Assembly (NCBI RefSeq): GCF_003597395.2
Contig: NC_133773.1
Span: 124,953,637-125,017,636 of the forward strand
Direction: 5' to 3'
Source: Chelonoidis abingdonii
Taxonomy: Eukaryota; Chordata; Testudines; Testudinidae
Length of the DNA: 64,000 nt
Shown: positions 45,865-57,220 of the stretch, piece by piece
Layout of the letters: every line of letters starts with the position of its first letter
How positions within the stretch are numbered: position 1 is the first letter of the stretch
Notes under the pieces: generated by a model
Database searches by the model: none
What the model was told of the DNA's origin: nothing
What the model saw: the letters and a program-made list of their open reading frames with translations, nothing else
Translations under genes and position numbers: made by a program

Positions 45865-46508
45865 CAGGGGTGGGCAAACTATTTGGCCTGAGGGCCACAT
45901 CTGGGTGGGGAAATAGCATGCGAGGCCATGCATGTAGGGCTGGGGCAGGGGGTTGGGGTGCAGGAGGGGTGTGGGATGAGGCAGGGGGCTCAGGGTAGGG
46001 GGCTGGGGTGCAGGCTCTGGCCCAGTGCCGCTTACTTGGAGCGGCTCCAGGGTGGCAGCAGCGCACAGCGGGGATAAGGCAGGCTCCCTGGCTGCCCTGG
46101 CCCATGCCGTGCCATGCCCTGCCACGCCATGCCACACTGCTCCTGAAAGCGGCCAGCACCACGTCCCTGCGGTCCCTGGGGGAGGGAGTGCAGAGGGCTC
46201 TGTGTGCTGCCTTTGCCTGCGGGTACCTCCCCTGAAGCTCCCATTGGTCGTGGTTCCCCATTCCCAGCCAATGGGAGCTGAGGGGGGGCAGTGCCTGCAG
46301 GCGAGGGCAGCACACAGAGTCCTCCCCTTTCCCCCTCTCCGCCCCCACTCCGGGGCTGCAGGGACATGGTGCTGGCTGCTTCCAGCAGCAGTGCAGGGCC
46401 CGCAGCAGCACGGGGCCCACAGCTCCATGGGGAAGGTAATCCCGCCGGCTGGATCCAAAGCCCTGCAGGGCCAGATCCGGCCCATGGGCCATAGATTGCC
46501 CATCCCTA
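45865..46508. mobile_element. GC-rich hAT-type MITE, 644 bp
   Basis: Starts CAGGGGTGGGCAAACTATTT and, reverse-complemented, the right end reads CTAGGGATGGGCAATCTATG; the inverted termini are about 25 bp. Flanks gtatgatc (45857-45864) and gcatgatc (46509-46516) match at 7 of 8 positions. The interior contains inverted segments such as cccattggtcgtggttcccc and attcccagccaatgggagct. Very high G+C yields frames above 200 codons on both strands that have no protein features. It lies beside an LTR-like region and may have inserted near or within it. Confidence 0.88.
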
Positions 46509-46516
46509 GCATGATC

Positions 46517-47170
46517 GCTGGTTCTTTGATTGCTTCTGTCGATTATGTAATTAATTTTGCTAGGTGTAAATCAATTAAGGTCGGGGGGGTAGGATTTGTT
46601 GAAAGGATTGTTTTACAATGTCAGAACTGGTTAGAAAATTATTTAGTAATATTTTAGTAAAATGATTGGTTAAGGTACAGCTAAGCAAGACTCAAGTTTC
46701 ACTATGTAAACTGGGGTCCCAAAGGAAGTTCTTTGGAACCAGCTCCGACACACAGCCCCAAGATCAGATTGCCAGACCTCAAGACCCTGCCAACCGCACC
46801 ATGCAGAAGCTGGAGTTCCCCAGATGATCTGAACCTGACAGGCCATCAAGAAAAGTTCATCTGCCTTATTGGGAGTGGTGAGCATTGTATTCTTAGTGTG
46901 TGTATTCTGTTTTGGAAATTATTAATAAATAGAAGTTAAGTAGGATATTATTGTGTAATAGGAGTAGTGCTCTTTCACTAATAAAAGACCCCGCAAACCT
47001 GCAGAGTATAAGGTTATACCCTGAGCCCACAGAAGGGTAGGGGTGGGTGCCTAAATTAACAGGGTAATGCCTGATCCCTAGGAACAGAGTAAAGATGGAT
47101 TCCCCTAGAGTGTGCGAGTAAGAGAGAATTTTGTGCAGGTAACGATGTCAGCTGGACCGTACTGCCATAA
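46517..47170 (+). mobile_element. LTR-like region
   Basis: Has repeated (a)ttggtta boxes (about 46627, 46662), the segment ggttaaggtacagctaagca that I associate with a turtle endogenous-retrovirus LTR, and two polyadenylation signals (aataaa at about 46924 and 46980). No start/end TG...CA or target duplication was defined. No retroviral gene is adjacent. It could alternatively be part of a longer repeat interrupted by the MITE on its left. Confidence 0.45.
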
Positions 47171-47174
47171 ATTG

Positions 47175-47655
47175 ATTGTATGCTGATACAAGTCATTCTA
47201 TAGTGTATATGTAGTAATCCTGAAGGATACGTTTGTAAGAACTAAGCCCTCAATCTAGTCTGAAGTGTTTGTTGATTATAATTAAACTCAGATCCCAAGA
47301 TGGGGAAGGGAAATTGTTGTTGTGCTAGCTTCATGGTACTTCATTTTCAGCTGCTGATCCTTCACCTTTTTCTTCTGCAGGCTTGAGCCTGGAGTACAAG
47401 TTATAAAAGGAGAGGTATAATTTTGGGTCTGACATCAAAAATGTGGGTAATATATGGTGCTTGTGCATGTACTGTAACCCTAAATACAAGAGTTTCCAGT
47501 AGATTGAACCAACAGATTTGTAGATTAAAAATGAAGCTATCCTTTCTCTTTTAAAGACTTCCACAGTTTTGATAACTCATCATGGACATGATTTTTGGCA
47601 TATCAGCTACAATTCAACTAAAATATTTACACACTTGCGGAGTGATAGTGTCCTT
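47175..47655. other. No gene seen
   Basis: No recognisable element. Confidence 0.35.
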
Positions 47656-47663
47656 CTCAGAGA

Positions 47664-47880
47664 AGGATGGCCCATTGGTCGTTGTGCTGGTCTGGGGCTT
47701 GGGAGAGCTAGATTCAATTCCCTACTCTTCAATAGACTTCCTATATGACTTTGGGTGAGTGACTAGGTTGCCCTGTTTTGTTCCCCATCTATAACAGCAA
47801 TAATAGAACTGCCTTCCCTTACAGGAATGTCATGAGGATAAATACAGTGAAGATTGTAGCATGAGCAGGGACATCATAAG
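47664..47880 (+). mobile_element. MIR/CORE-type tRNA-derived SINE
   Basis: The head gatggcccattggtcgttgt gctggtctggggcttgg and the B-box-like gctagattcaattcc give a polymerase III promoter. The body follows: gacttcctatatgactttgg gtgagtgactagg, ttccccatctataacagcaa, gaggataaatacagtgaaga ttg. All main blocks are in the expected order, so it is near full length. Confidence 0.8.
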
Positions 47881-47884
47881 TAGA

Positions 47885-48785
47885 ATCAGATTCTTATTTT
47901 CTAACTTCAGTTGGTTGAGATATTATACAATAAAATTGTCACTAGTTACTCATACCGTGTAAAACTACAGGCCATTTACCAACCAGATCAGGATAGTGTG
48001 CTAATATGGACAGACAGTTTTCAGAAGTGTCACTACAAAGCTGATCCAAAGCCAACAGCTCCGAAAATAACGCTGCAAAAGCTCAAATGAACTCGAACAC
48101 CCTTAGCCAAAATCAGCATCAATTCATTGCCATCATGTGCAACAATATAAGTAGTCACATCATTAATGAATGTTTGTGACTGATCAAAGTCTACATTTGA
48201 AGAAAAAAATGATTGCCTAAAATCTCAATACTGATAATTTATCTAATTAATTAATCTTATGCCATCTAGGAGCGGGTGAAAGAGTTTTTCTTATGTTTGT
48301 TGCTTTGTGTTTGTCTCCTAGCTCACAAAACTAGAAGTAAATGTTCATTCTAACAAATTTCAGCAATTCAGTTTTCAGTGGCTTTTCAAAATTTTGGCCA
48401 AGATGTATATTTACTTTAATATGTTCTGCCAAGTGATGTTCAGTTTAGTAGTTATTTCACTCTTTGCCCATTCAATACATTAGAGTGAGACTTTTACAGC
48501 AGGGTAACCAACAAACATACATATATCCACATATACACATAGTATTATGCATACTTAATCCTCCATATATGTATTTTCCAGTTTTGCATTCCTCTTTCCC
48601 GTAATTATTAAAAGACACATAGTGCCTTCCTTCTTGCAGCCTATTTTCTCTTCCTCTAAAGTCCTGCAGGGATTACAGAGAACAACAATAATGATTAAAG
48701 GCCTTGTTACGAAAGATTTAAAAACATAGTTCAATCAATATATCTAGGTCTACCAAAAGATGACTAAGGAGGATGTAACTGTCTG
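47885..48785. other. No gene seen
   Basis: AT-rich, no element recognised. Confidence 0.4.
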
Positions 48786-48793
48786 CAAGCTTG

Positions 48794-49110
48794 TCAGGCC
48801 CACCTCTCAAAGGAGGCAAATGCCCTGGGGCCCTGGTGATTTAAAAGGGCCCAGGGGCCCCCAGCTGCTCCCACTGCCACAGTGGCAGCTGGAAGCCCTG
48901 GGCCCTTTTAAATCTCCCGGGCAGGCCGCAAAGCACCTAGGCATGCAAGACCACTCTGGCCCCTGTGCACTGGCATGGATGATCCCAGAAGTAATGGATT
49001 CGTCACTTCTGCCCCAGGACTCTCTTCCCCTCCCCCTCCTGCGCCCAGGGACGGCCCTGGCCCTGACCCCAACCCCAAGGCCTGGAATTTCTGTCAGTGG
49101 GCCTGAAGGT
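48794..49110. repeat. GC-rich hairpin repeat, probably a MITE
   Basis: The arms ggccctggtgatttaaaagg gcccagggg and ccctgggcccttttaaatct cccgggc are inverted copies around a centre with ccactgccacagtggcagct. Outer text (cagggacggccctggccctg) is also GC-rich. I recall related palindromic repeats in turtle DNA, but termini and target duplication are not clear. A 127-codon frame across it is a by-product of the composition. Confidence 0.65.
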
Positions 49111-49269
49111 TGTAAACACCAAGGAGAGAGTGTAATTATGTAGAGTGATCCCAGGGGTATAACTCAGAGTAAAGTAGGGAAATTAAGTAAAAGAAACTAT
49201 AGGATGAAAATGGAGAAATTTTTCCAAATGTAAATAATGGACTGTTTGAATAGCCCCCAAAAAAGTGAT

Positions 49270-49385
49270 AGAAAGCCCATCGCTTAATGTCTCTCACAGG
49301 GATGTTGTGAGGATAAATAAATTAAAGATTGTTAGGTGCTTAGATACTACAGGAATGGGGGCCATATAAGTACCTAAGATAAAGC
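49270..49385 (+). repeat. MIR/CORE-type SINE 3' fragment
   Basis: Reads gtctctcacagggatgttgt gaggataaataaattaaaga ttgttaggtgcttagatact acag. It matches the 3' half of the SINE at 47664-47880. The head is missing. Confidence 0.65.
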
Positions 49386-49389
49386 ATTG

Positions 49390-50108
49390 TTAAAGTTGTC
49401 AACTTAAAATATTTGTGCGATATATAATCTGCCATTTTTCCAGTATGAAATTTACATTCATTATGTGAATTTTTGCATACCTTTAACATTGATATAATCA
49501 AACTGCAGCCTGAGCAGCATGGTTTAACCCCTCTTCAACTCTGAATTAAGTTCCCTTAAAATTTTAACCAGTAGTAGTTTAGAAGGTAACAGCAGAGAAA
49601 GTGAGCCATTTATAGTAAATCTCTAACTCATAACTAATGAAATTGTTAATGTAAACTATATTATACAAGCTCTGATATAATTCTCATCCTGTCTTAAGTG
49701 GTCTTTCTAGGAAAAAAATCAACTCCCCAGATTTTCAGCAGTGGTCAGTTCCCGTTTGGGCCCATAAACAACATGACCAGAATGTCAGAAGAGCTCCATA
49801 CGCAACATTTTCCATTGTCCTCTTTCCTGGCATGTGGGCAGGACAAAATATCTACAGAATCATGCTAGTTCCTTTCTCTTTCTAAAATTAAGGATTTTCT
49901 CTCTGTTGTAGCATTTCACCCAAGAATCAATGAGAGCTGAAGGTGTTCATCACCTTGTGAAATTAAATCGAGAAGCAAAAGACACAGGAGGAGAAGTTAT
50001 TGGAGACAATAAATGAAAGCACTTGAAGGTAGAGATGGGTCCAAGCTGCAAAGTTACAATCTAAATCTGAACATCCTCAAAGTTGCAAGATCTGGACTGA
50101 ATTCAGAG
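49390..50108. other. No gene seen
   Basis: AT-rich, unique-looking. Confidence 0.4.
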
Positions 50109-50606
50109 TCACAGGGTATATCTACGTTGCAGTGTAAACTCTGGGTTAGTGGGACTCAGGTTCTCTGACGCTAGATTTATAAGCCCAGGTTTGAGTGTCT
50201 ACATTCATTGGTGACCCTAAGTTTAGGAATTTCTGGATCTAGGCCCCAAACCTAGGCTCCAGAGTCCACACTGCATTACACAGACCTGAGTCAAATCACC
50301 ATATCCCAGTTGTCTTAGGCCTTCCCCAGCTGCAGCCACTCTACCCCTTGGTTTAGGTACAGTGTGGGAAAACTGGACTCTCCACCCTACATGTTACAGA
50401 AGTGTGTTGCAGCCCTCCAACACATCCTGCCATACCATCTTTTGGGTCTGCACATTCCCAGCAACTGTAGCCAACAACATTAGGAGTCACCATTTGAAGA
50501 GCTTCTCCTGCTTGGCCTTTCACTCCTGTTTCAGGAAAAGGACAGAGCATCCATGAGACATGGGTGGACATTTCAGCAGCTTTTTCTGACCTACTGAAGG
50601 AGACTG

Positions 50607-51601
50607 ATGGAGGACGAGGAGAATACAGACATGGAAGACTCAAACTGGCTGATGCCGTTCACAACTCTCGGTATAGCCACTGATGCCTGCTACCTAGACA
50701 AGCACTTCTGGAGCAGGGCCAGAAGCACAGACTGGTGGGATCACATCATCATGCAGATCTGGAATGAACAGCAGTGGGTCCAGAACTTTTGCATGAAGAA
50801 AGCTGCATTTCTGGATCTTTGTGAGCAGTTGGCCCTGAACCTCCAGTGTCATGACACATGCATGATTATGAACATGTCAGTCCAGAAGCAGGTGGTCACA
50901 ACCGTTTGAAGGCAGGCTACTCCACACTGCTACAGCTCCATTGCTAACCAGTTTGGTGTTGGAAAGTCAGCTGTGGGCAAATGGTGGCAGTAGGTTCTGA
51001 AGCAATGAGGTGTATGATGTTCCCAAAGGTGAAGGGTATAAAGAATTTTCCTGAAATAATTGCTGGCTCTGAGAGAATTGAGTTTCCAGACTACCACAGC
51101 CATTGATGGAACTCATGTGCCCATAATTCACCCTCCTCAAGGAGTAGATGAGTACATAAACCGCAAAGCTTACTACTGCATTGTTACGCAGGCCCTTGTG
51201 GACCACCAAGGCTGATTTATGGATGCCAATGTGGACTGAACTGAAAAAGAGTATGATGCCAGGGTTTTTCACTGATCAGGAGTCTACATTCATGGGTAGG
51301 CTGGGACACTATTCCCACTGAATGACATTGTTAGAAATGGAGTTACTGTCCCCACCATTATTCTGGGGACCCCACGCACTGCCTTTTTGCCTTAGCTTCT
51401 GAAACCTTCCCTAATTTCAGAGAGGCTGGCAAAAGAAGTTTTAATTATACTCTTAGCAGGTATAGAATGATGGTTAAATGTGCATTTGACAGATTGGAAT
51501 CACACTGGCACGGTCTACAGACCCGTTTGGATGCCAGCAGCCACAGTTCTGCCTGCATTACTGTGGCTTCTAGTGCTCTTTTCAATCTCTCTGAAGCCTA
51601 A
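50607..51601 (+). pseudogene. Harbinger (HARBI1-like) transposase, inactivated
   Basis: The intact first stretch (100 codons from ATG at 50607) includes WWDHIIMQIWNEQQWVQNFCM and AFLDLCEQLAL, the usual N-terminal helix-rich part. Beyond the stop at 50907, fragments follow family order: NQFGVGKSAVGKWW, AIDGTHVPI (first D, codon 51105-51107), YINRKAYYCIVTQALVDHQG, KEYDARVF (second D, 51255-51257), IILGTPRTAFLP (usual LGDPAYPLLPW; the third D is a T codon at 51369), and FNYTLSRYRMMVKCAFDRL with WHGLQTRLDAS. In the living enzyme these DDE residues bind metal and cut DNA. Several in-frame stops, frameshifts and the lost third D inactivate it. Confidence 0.9.
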
Positions 51602-52439
51602 CGTGAGTAATTTGCCCTTGAATGGACCTATGACAGTAATAGATGCTGAACTAATACACGCAGCCAGCTGGGGCAGGATGTACCTGGGGAACAGAAATCA
51701 GAGATGTTCTGTGCTTCCACATTATGGACTTGTATGGGGCATGGAAGAGGGAGAATAATACGTTTATAGATGTGTCCGTGCAACGTTGACAGTAAATGAG
51801 GTTCTGTCATGTCATATGCATTGAAATGGGGTGTAGTTGATGAATTTTAATTATGGATGAGATGATTGTTTACGTACTCGTTGTTGGGGGAATAATAGTC
51901 ATGCATTGTACTTATGGATGACATAACTGCTTCTGACATGGGGAAGGAGGCATGTGGCAAGAACTGTGGATTTACAAAATGGATTGATGTAGATAAATGT
52001 ATTGAAAAATTGAGTTTGGATATAACTTCCCAGTTGTCCCCTGTCATGTGTATATCTTTATTATTGGAAATACACAGTATATGATGTGATGCAGAGATGG
52101 CAATAAACTTTGTTAATAAAATAAAAGCCGTTATTTGCAAGCATGGATGTATTACAAAAAACAATATTAAAGCATTGCCAGGCAGTCCAGCTGCCATTGG
52201 CACACTAAAACACCAGTAATAAACCAGCATAAACACCATTAATAAAACAAAGTGCATAAACCAAACATTAAACAGTGAGACCAGTGCCAACAAATACATC
52301 CCCTAATATTGCATGTCCCCTGAGGGCCCCCGTTCTCCTTCCCCATTCTCACATGTTTAGTGCATACTTGGCACCGCTACGCAGAACTGGAGGCCTGCAG
52401 AGGGGGTACATCTGCCCTGCTCATCTGCTGTTAAGTCCC

Positions 52440-52830
52440 AGCTGAATGGACCAATCAACCATGAGTGTTCCTGATCTGCATCATGTGTACTGTGGACTCA
52501 GGACAGGGTGTGTGTGCAGCAGGAACCAGTGCCCTTGCAGTCCTAAGCAAAAGCTACCTCTTGAACTACTATTTTGGCAGCACTCTAACTTCCTCCCTCA
52601 GCTGATGTTCCTGCTCCAGAAACTGCACTGCAAGTCTATCCTCGTGAGCTGCAATTCTGTCTTCTCACTATGAAGCCTTTCTGTGCCTTTCCATTTGCTG
52701 TGAATCCCTTTTCCCTCTGGTATTGCACCTGCTTGTTGGCCTTGTCCAGAGTGCCCACTATAAATGCATCACGGAAAAGCTTCCACTTGGAGCAGTCTGT
52801 GAAACCTCCTGGAGTGTGGCCTAACTACCA
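52440..52830 (-). pseudogene. Possible second Harbinger protein remnant
   Basis: The minus strand carries coding-like text: PGGFTDCSKWKLFRDAF, LDKANKQVQYQREKGF, and in a shifted frame LQVQFLEQEHQLREE. Charged, glutamine-rich coiled-coil text near the C-terminus is common in the Myb/SANT-like accessory proteins encoded convergently to Harbinger transposases. I cannot read a Myb domain here, so the identification rests mostly on position and orientation. Confidence 0.35.
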
Positions 52831-53059
52831 AGGTTGAGGGACTGAAAAAAAGACATTAAACAGCTGCATATTGTCTCTGTACTTCAATACAATTTTAGTG
52901 CATCCACAGAGAAAAGAGCCTTGTGGAAACTCAAGGCCAAAAACTTATACTTTATAAAATTGAGCTTCGTTATTTTGTGAGGAAACACTTCAGTCCCCAG
53001 AACTCTGTGGACACAACTGAGTCAGTCACAGTGAAAAGTGTGCGCAAATAATGGTAAGT

Positions 53060-54060
53060 TAAAAATTACAATTGCTTTTTCTTTAACAATTGCAGACTGT
53101 CTTGGCCTTTGATAATGAGGAGGAATGCTCCCTCAGGCATTCCACAGGCTGGAGGCCATAATTCTGGAGATTTCTGAATGACAAAGGGCCATTTTATTCC
53201 AAGCTGGTGGTTGCAAGCCAGCCATGTATGCCACAAAGGTTTTTCAAACTCATAGTGACTGAGCAGCACATATATGAGTGGCGTGGGCTGATGACTTACA
53301 AAGGTGGGCCAGGAAAACACACACTTCCCCAAAACCTGACTACAATCTGGAGTTGCTACTGCAGGAAAAGTTTGCAGCACCCATTATTGGGTAAAAATTC
53401 ACAGGGAAATAAACAGGATGCTGCATATGATTTTGCATGGATTACTGCCTCTCTACAGCTTCTGATGCAGGCTGCTCTGACCATACCTACCCATGGACTA
53501 CATGCAAACATTCATGGTAATATGGACTCTCAAAGAACTACACAGCTATCCCCTTCACTCCCCAGCACACTTCTGGAAACAGTATAATCCTGTTATTCAA
53601 AACCCTATTAGCCAAACCTCCACATTGCCTGAACCCCTTTCTTGTCCCCAGTGTGAGATTCATGAGAGGCATGCTGCAGAGGGCCTGGAACTCATGCTGG
53701 GGTACAAGAAAGGGATTTGGGTAATGCCGAAGTTGAGATAACAGAGAAGAGATCACCAAACCAGGACTCCAAGGAGGAGGATGAGCCTCTGGCAGTGTGG
53801 GGAGGTCACGCTACAGCTGAATGGCTCCTGCAGCAAGCCCTCTGTAACCCTGCTGTCAGAGGAGAGAGGGAGCAATTACATCTGCAATTATAACACTTTG
53901 AGAAGAAGTGTTCAGCAAGACACTGAGCCATATTGCATCCTTTACTGTGGCCCCTTTATGCTGTTGCAGTGGCGTAAAATGGGGGAATGCCCTCCCCTAC
54001 CCCTCCTCCGGATAAAAATTCTCCAAGATCAATCATCAATGTAATACACCAAAAAGAAGC
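53060..54060. other. Coding-like sequence of unknown origin next to the Harbinger element
   Basis: Open frames on both strands are longer than local AT content predicts: 104 codons minus at 53066-53380 and 126 plus at 53207-53587. A shifted plus-strand frame at about 53730-53870 reads EEDEPLAVWGGHATAEWLLQ and continues with QLHLQL. The last looks acidic then helical, like a real protein. I recognise no family. It may be a diverged part of the transposon, another element, or an unrelated pseudogene. No splice structure could be assigned. Confidence 0.35.
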
Positions 54061-54064
54061 ATCA

Positions 54065-55020
54065 TCTTCTTCCAAACTTATTGTGGCTGATGGTGTGTTC
54101 CTGGCCCTGGAGGTTTCCGAATGGTTATGCATTGTGTTTCATGATACATTGGAGTTTAACAGTAAACTTTCTCATAAAGAGCAGGAATCTGCTGCAAAGA
54201 TACACAAATCATCTGCAAAGGTCTCAGCTTTCTCCCATTCATTTCAGTGGGGCAGGAGCAGGCCTTAAGTGTATTTCATATTGCACTTCTACATTCTCAC
54301 CAACAGGATACATACCTGATGATTATAGGAGTTGTCAAATTCCAGTTATGTGACTGCATCAGTCATTGGAGTTGAATTTTCTACCAGAGATTTTGGCTGG
54401 CGCAAAGAAAACACTTCTCTTTAATTCTGACTTGATATGTTCCCTGAGGGATTCACAGTTCTTATTCCAGTCGCTTCCTTGCTCAGCACAAGTGCAGTGA
54501 ATAGGCACCAGATTGCCAGCAAAGCTTCAGTGGCTTCAGTAAATGAGTGCTATCTACTTGGAAACTTGGTACCAGGTGCCTTGAGATTAAAATTTAAACC
54601 AAGGCAAAGTAGCTGCACTTTAATTACCGAGATTTGAATAGAACCCTTGAATGCATGCTTAAATCAACCTGGTTATTGAACAGTAAGGAGCAGTTAAATG
54701 CATGTTTTGTAACACCACTTACCAAATGGCATGGGTTCTGAACAGCAAAAGCTTTAAACTTTGGCTTAGTTTGGCTCAAATCTTTGCAAGAAATTTTCTT
54801 GGAGGATGCTGAATCACTACAAATGCTAGCAATATGCCCAACTCCATGTGTTGGTATCTAACACTGCCTGCAAGAGAGAAGAAAATACCTGCCTTCCCAA
54901 CCTGCCATTGCTGTACATCTTGCACATCTGGAGCTAGTCAATTTTTGTCCCAATGAAAGTTTTGGCTAAAAAACATAACTCTGGCTCAACCAGCCAGGTT
55001 GTTCTGTAACTTGAGTAAAT
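54065..55020. other. No gene seen
   Basis: A short cassette at about 54228-54265 (tcccattcatttcagtgggg caggagcagg) belongs to the hairpin-type family. Nothing else recognised. Confidence 0.4.
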
Positions 55021-55027
55021 TCATTAG

Positions 55028-55135
55028 CATGGTATATTGCAGTATATTATTCAGCAACTAAATTCATGGTATTCACTTTATTAAATTCAATTTATTATTC
55101 ATGGTATATTGCAGTATATTATTTAGCAACTAAAT
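55028..55135 (+). repeat. Direct duplication, period 72 bp
   Basis: The segment catggtatattgcagtatat tattcagcaactaaa occurs at 55028-55063 and, with one change (t for c), at 55100-55135. The spacer between them is AT-rich and partly repeats ttcatgg. Near-identity suggests a fairly recent local duplication. Confidence 0.85.
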
Positions 55136-55139
55136 GTCT

Positions 55140-55865
55140 CTGTGTGCTATATTAAGTTCTAAAATGTGTGATCTCTGGTGACAAATCTGGAACCTGAGCT
55201 GTGTGGATACCAGTTTGTCTGTAGCTGTAGTTGTCTTCTATAACAAATAACCCCCATTTAAGATGGGCTGTGTGTTCACATATGACTATGAGCAGCTTTG
55301 TTTTCAATATCTTTCTTGTTTTTCTAATAGGTGATTATTCTAGCTAGAGCATTAGGTCCTATAGTGCTGACACTTGCTTTTTCAATGGATTTGTGTAGCT
55401 AAGTGTCATGTTCTGGGGTGCAATTCAGACCAGTGAGTGGTTGTGTCACCACCTGCTCTGTAACCTTGGGTGCCTGAAATGCTCTGTTACTATCGCTCAC
55501 AGGCTGGACAACAACAACCAGCAGACAAGAAAGCACTGAGTGTTCATGTGTCAAGCAGCTATAGTTCAACAGTTTTGATTCCAGCAGCTTGCTTGTTTAC
55601 ACCCCAAACACACTCTGTTACTTCTTCCAGATATCAGTGAGCCCCTGTTCTTTTGCACTGGGATGCTGCTAGGGTCACACTAATTGCTCAGAAATGGCTA
55701 ACCACCACAAAATCAGTGAACTCATCCATAGATTCAGCAGTAGTCTTGGCTTCTGGTCTTTGATTTAGCTTACTGTAGCAATGTAGCTATCAGTGTGGCC
55801 AAGTAGGATCTCTGAAGTATATGCAGAATACTTCCTAAGCTACTTACTGTAATTGGAGTTGGGAT
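55140..55865. other. No gene seen
   Basis: No recognisable element. Confidence 0.35.
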
Positions 55866-55867
55866 GT

Positions 55868-56480
55868 GTCACGGAGTCTGACCCTTTCAGGAGAGTCAGA
55901 GACCAGCCTATCTGTGACATTCTCCTGTAAGGGAGAATGAGCCAATTCGAGCCCACCAGGAAGACATTAAATTCCTATGCAGTTGGTTGGCAGCTATTTA
56001 ACTATTGAGCCTGATAAAGGGTTCCCAGGGCTAAGTTGAGAACAGAAAGGAGAGGAGGTTCTAGGAGAGCTCACTAGAAAGGGGCACGGAAGATATGCTC
56101 TAAGGGATGAGGAACCAGAGGCAGGAAGACTGGTCTGTCAGTAACTACATGCTGCCCCAGAGAAAAGCTGCATTGACAGATCTCAGTAGATCCCTGATTA
56201 TCTCTGGAGCTAATGACACAAGGCCTGACTTATGGAAAGACTCCTGTGCTCAGGGAACCCTGCTGGAGGGATGTGGTAGGCCCAGGTGGGAATGGATAAA
56301 CTGAGATTAACTGTCTCCCACCTAAAATGCTGGGGTGAAGGCTTAGTTGTGTTTTCACTGGGTCTTTGGTTAATAAACTAGACTCCTCAGAAATAGCATT
56401 CCTCCCTAAGTACAACTCTGGTGAATTTCTTGATCTCAGAGTTGCTATGTACTGTGCTCTCCCATGAAGTCTTCTTTATT
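55868..56480 (+). mobile_element. Candidate LTR fragment
   Basis: Starts tgtcacggagtctgaccctt, a TGTCACGG opening I associate with turtle LTRs. Near the right a polyadenylation-like aataaa (ggttaataaactagactcct) is at about 56371, followed by a pyrimidine-rich segment. No TATA-like box or target duplication was identified and no internal genes are visible. Confidence 0.4.
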
Positions 56481-56484
56481 CTTT

Positions 56485-57215
56485 TTGTTTTCTTTAATCT
56501 GAAGTAAATCCCTTCAAATGGAAAGTGTGTGTCTACTCTGTATGGAAGGAAACATAACACCATGCTGCTGCTCTAAGCAGCGATAAACAGTGGGTCGCAG
56601 GAACTGAATTTATATAGATTATACGTTATTCCTGTTCACACCATTTGCTGTAGTTCACAGTGCAGGCATACATGGGATGTGAATTCCACTGAAATAATTT
56701 TAAAGGGACTTTGCCATTTTCTGAGGGGTTTTTTTTCATTTTTTTTTAAATATTATTTTAAAAATATGTTGTTTTACCAGTTGATTGCAGATCCCTAGTT
56801 AGGAGACAGTGGACAATTGATCTTTTCATACGTGAAGAAACCAGCTTCTTCCTAGTATTACACTTGCCTGTAAATTTGGGAAAACAGAGAATGCAACAAG
56901 CAGATTTGACCAATTAACTTGCTTTATTGGCTAGACAGCCTTTTATGCATGATAGTTTCCTCTGCGTTTACAATGAAAGTGATAGGATATCTTTCTTTAT
57001 ACCACCTTTTTATGGTCATAAACTAATTGGTCTGGTGTCTCTTAATTTGCTGAATTTTAATCAGGGGCACATAGTGCGTATCAACAGACTGCTTCATTAG
57101 GAATGAACAAGATACAAGATTGCTAGTGCCTGTTTGTAATTAAATTGTGTTTTAAGAAAAAACAACTTGAAGCATTCAAAGAAGTCATAATAGGATAGCA
57201 AAACAGCCAAGAACC
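56485..57215. other. No gene seen
   Basis: AT-rich, with T-runs around 56727-56748. Confidence 0.4.
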
Positions 57216-57220
57216 AGCCG

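Larger units (their letters stand above)
50114..52900 (+). mobile_element. Decayed autonomous PIF/Harbinger transposon
   Basis: The left terminus GGGTATATCTACGTTGC matches the family end GGGTAYGTCTACACT, and the first 240 bp (gcagtgtaaactctgggtta, cacactgcattacacagacc) resembles short Harbinger derivatives. A transposase pseudogene follows at 50607-51601, then polyadenylation signals (aataaa at 52102 and 52115). A possible second gene lies on the opposite strand (52440-52830), giving a convergent pair, a layout I recall for turtle Harbinger elements. No right terminus was found; the element may be truncated or extend into the region to 54.3 kb. Confidence 0.75.

Noticed and set aside
45827..46657. 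Overlapping frames of 210-222 codons on both strands
   Set aside because: They coincide with the GC-rich hAT MITE. High G+C removes stop codons in every frame, the translations are alanine/glycine/proline-rich without motif, and the element has inverted termini and a target duplication.
48760..49143. 127-codon plus-strand frame
   Set aside because: Runs through a GC-rich hairpin repeat; proline/leucine-rich translation without motif.
50607..50909. Functional host HARBI1 gene
   Set aside because: Although the first 100 codons are open, the rest of the transposase is broken by stops and frameshifts and the third catalytic aspartate is gone. The terminus at 50114 marks it as a transposon.
51847..52299. 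150-codon minus-strand frame with hydrophobic stretches
   Set aside because: Looks membrane-like only because AT-rich DNA yields Phe/Leu/Ile codons. It overlaps the 3' region of the Harbinger transposase gene and matches nothing known.
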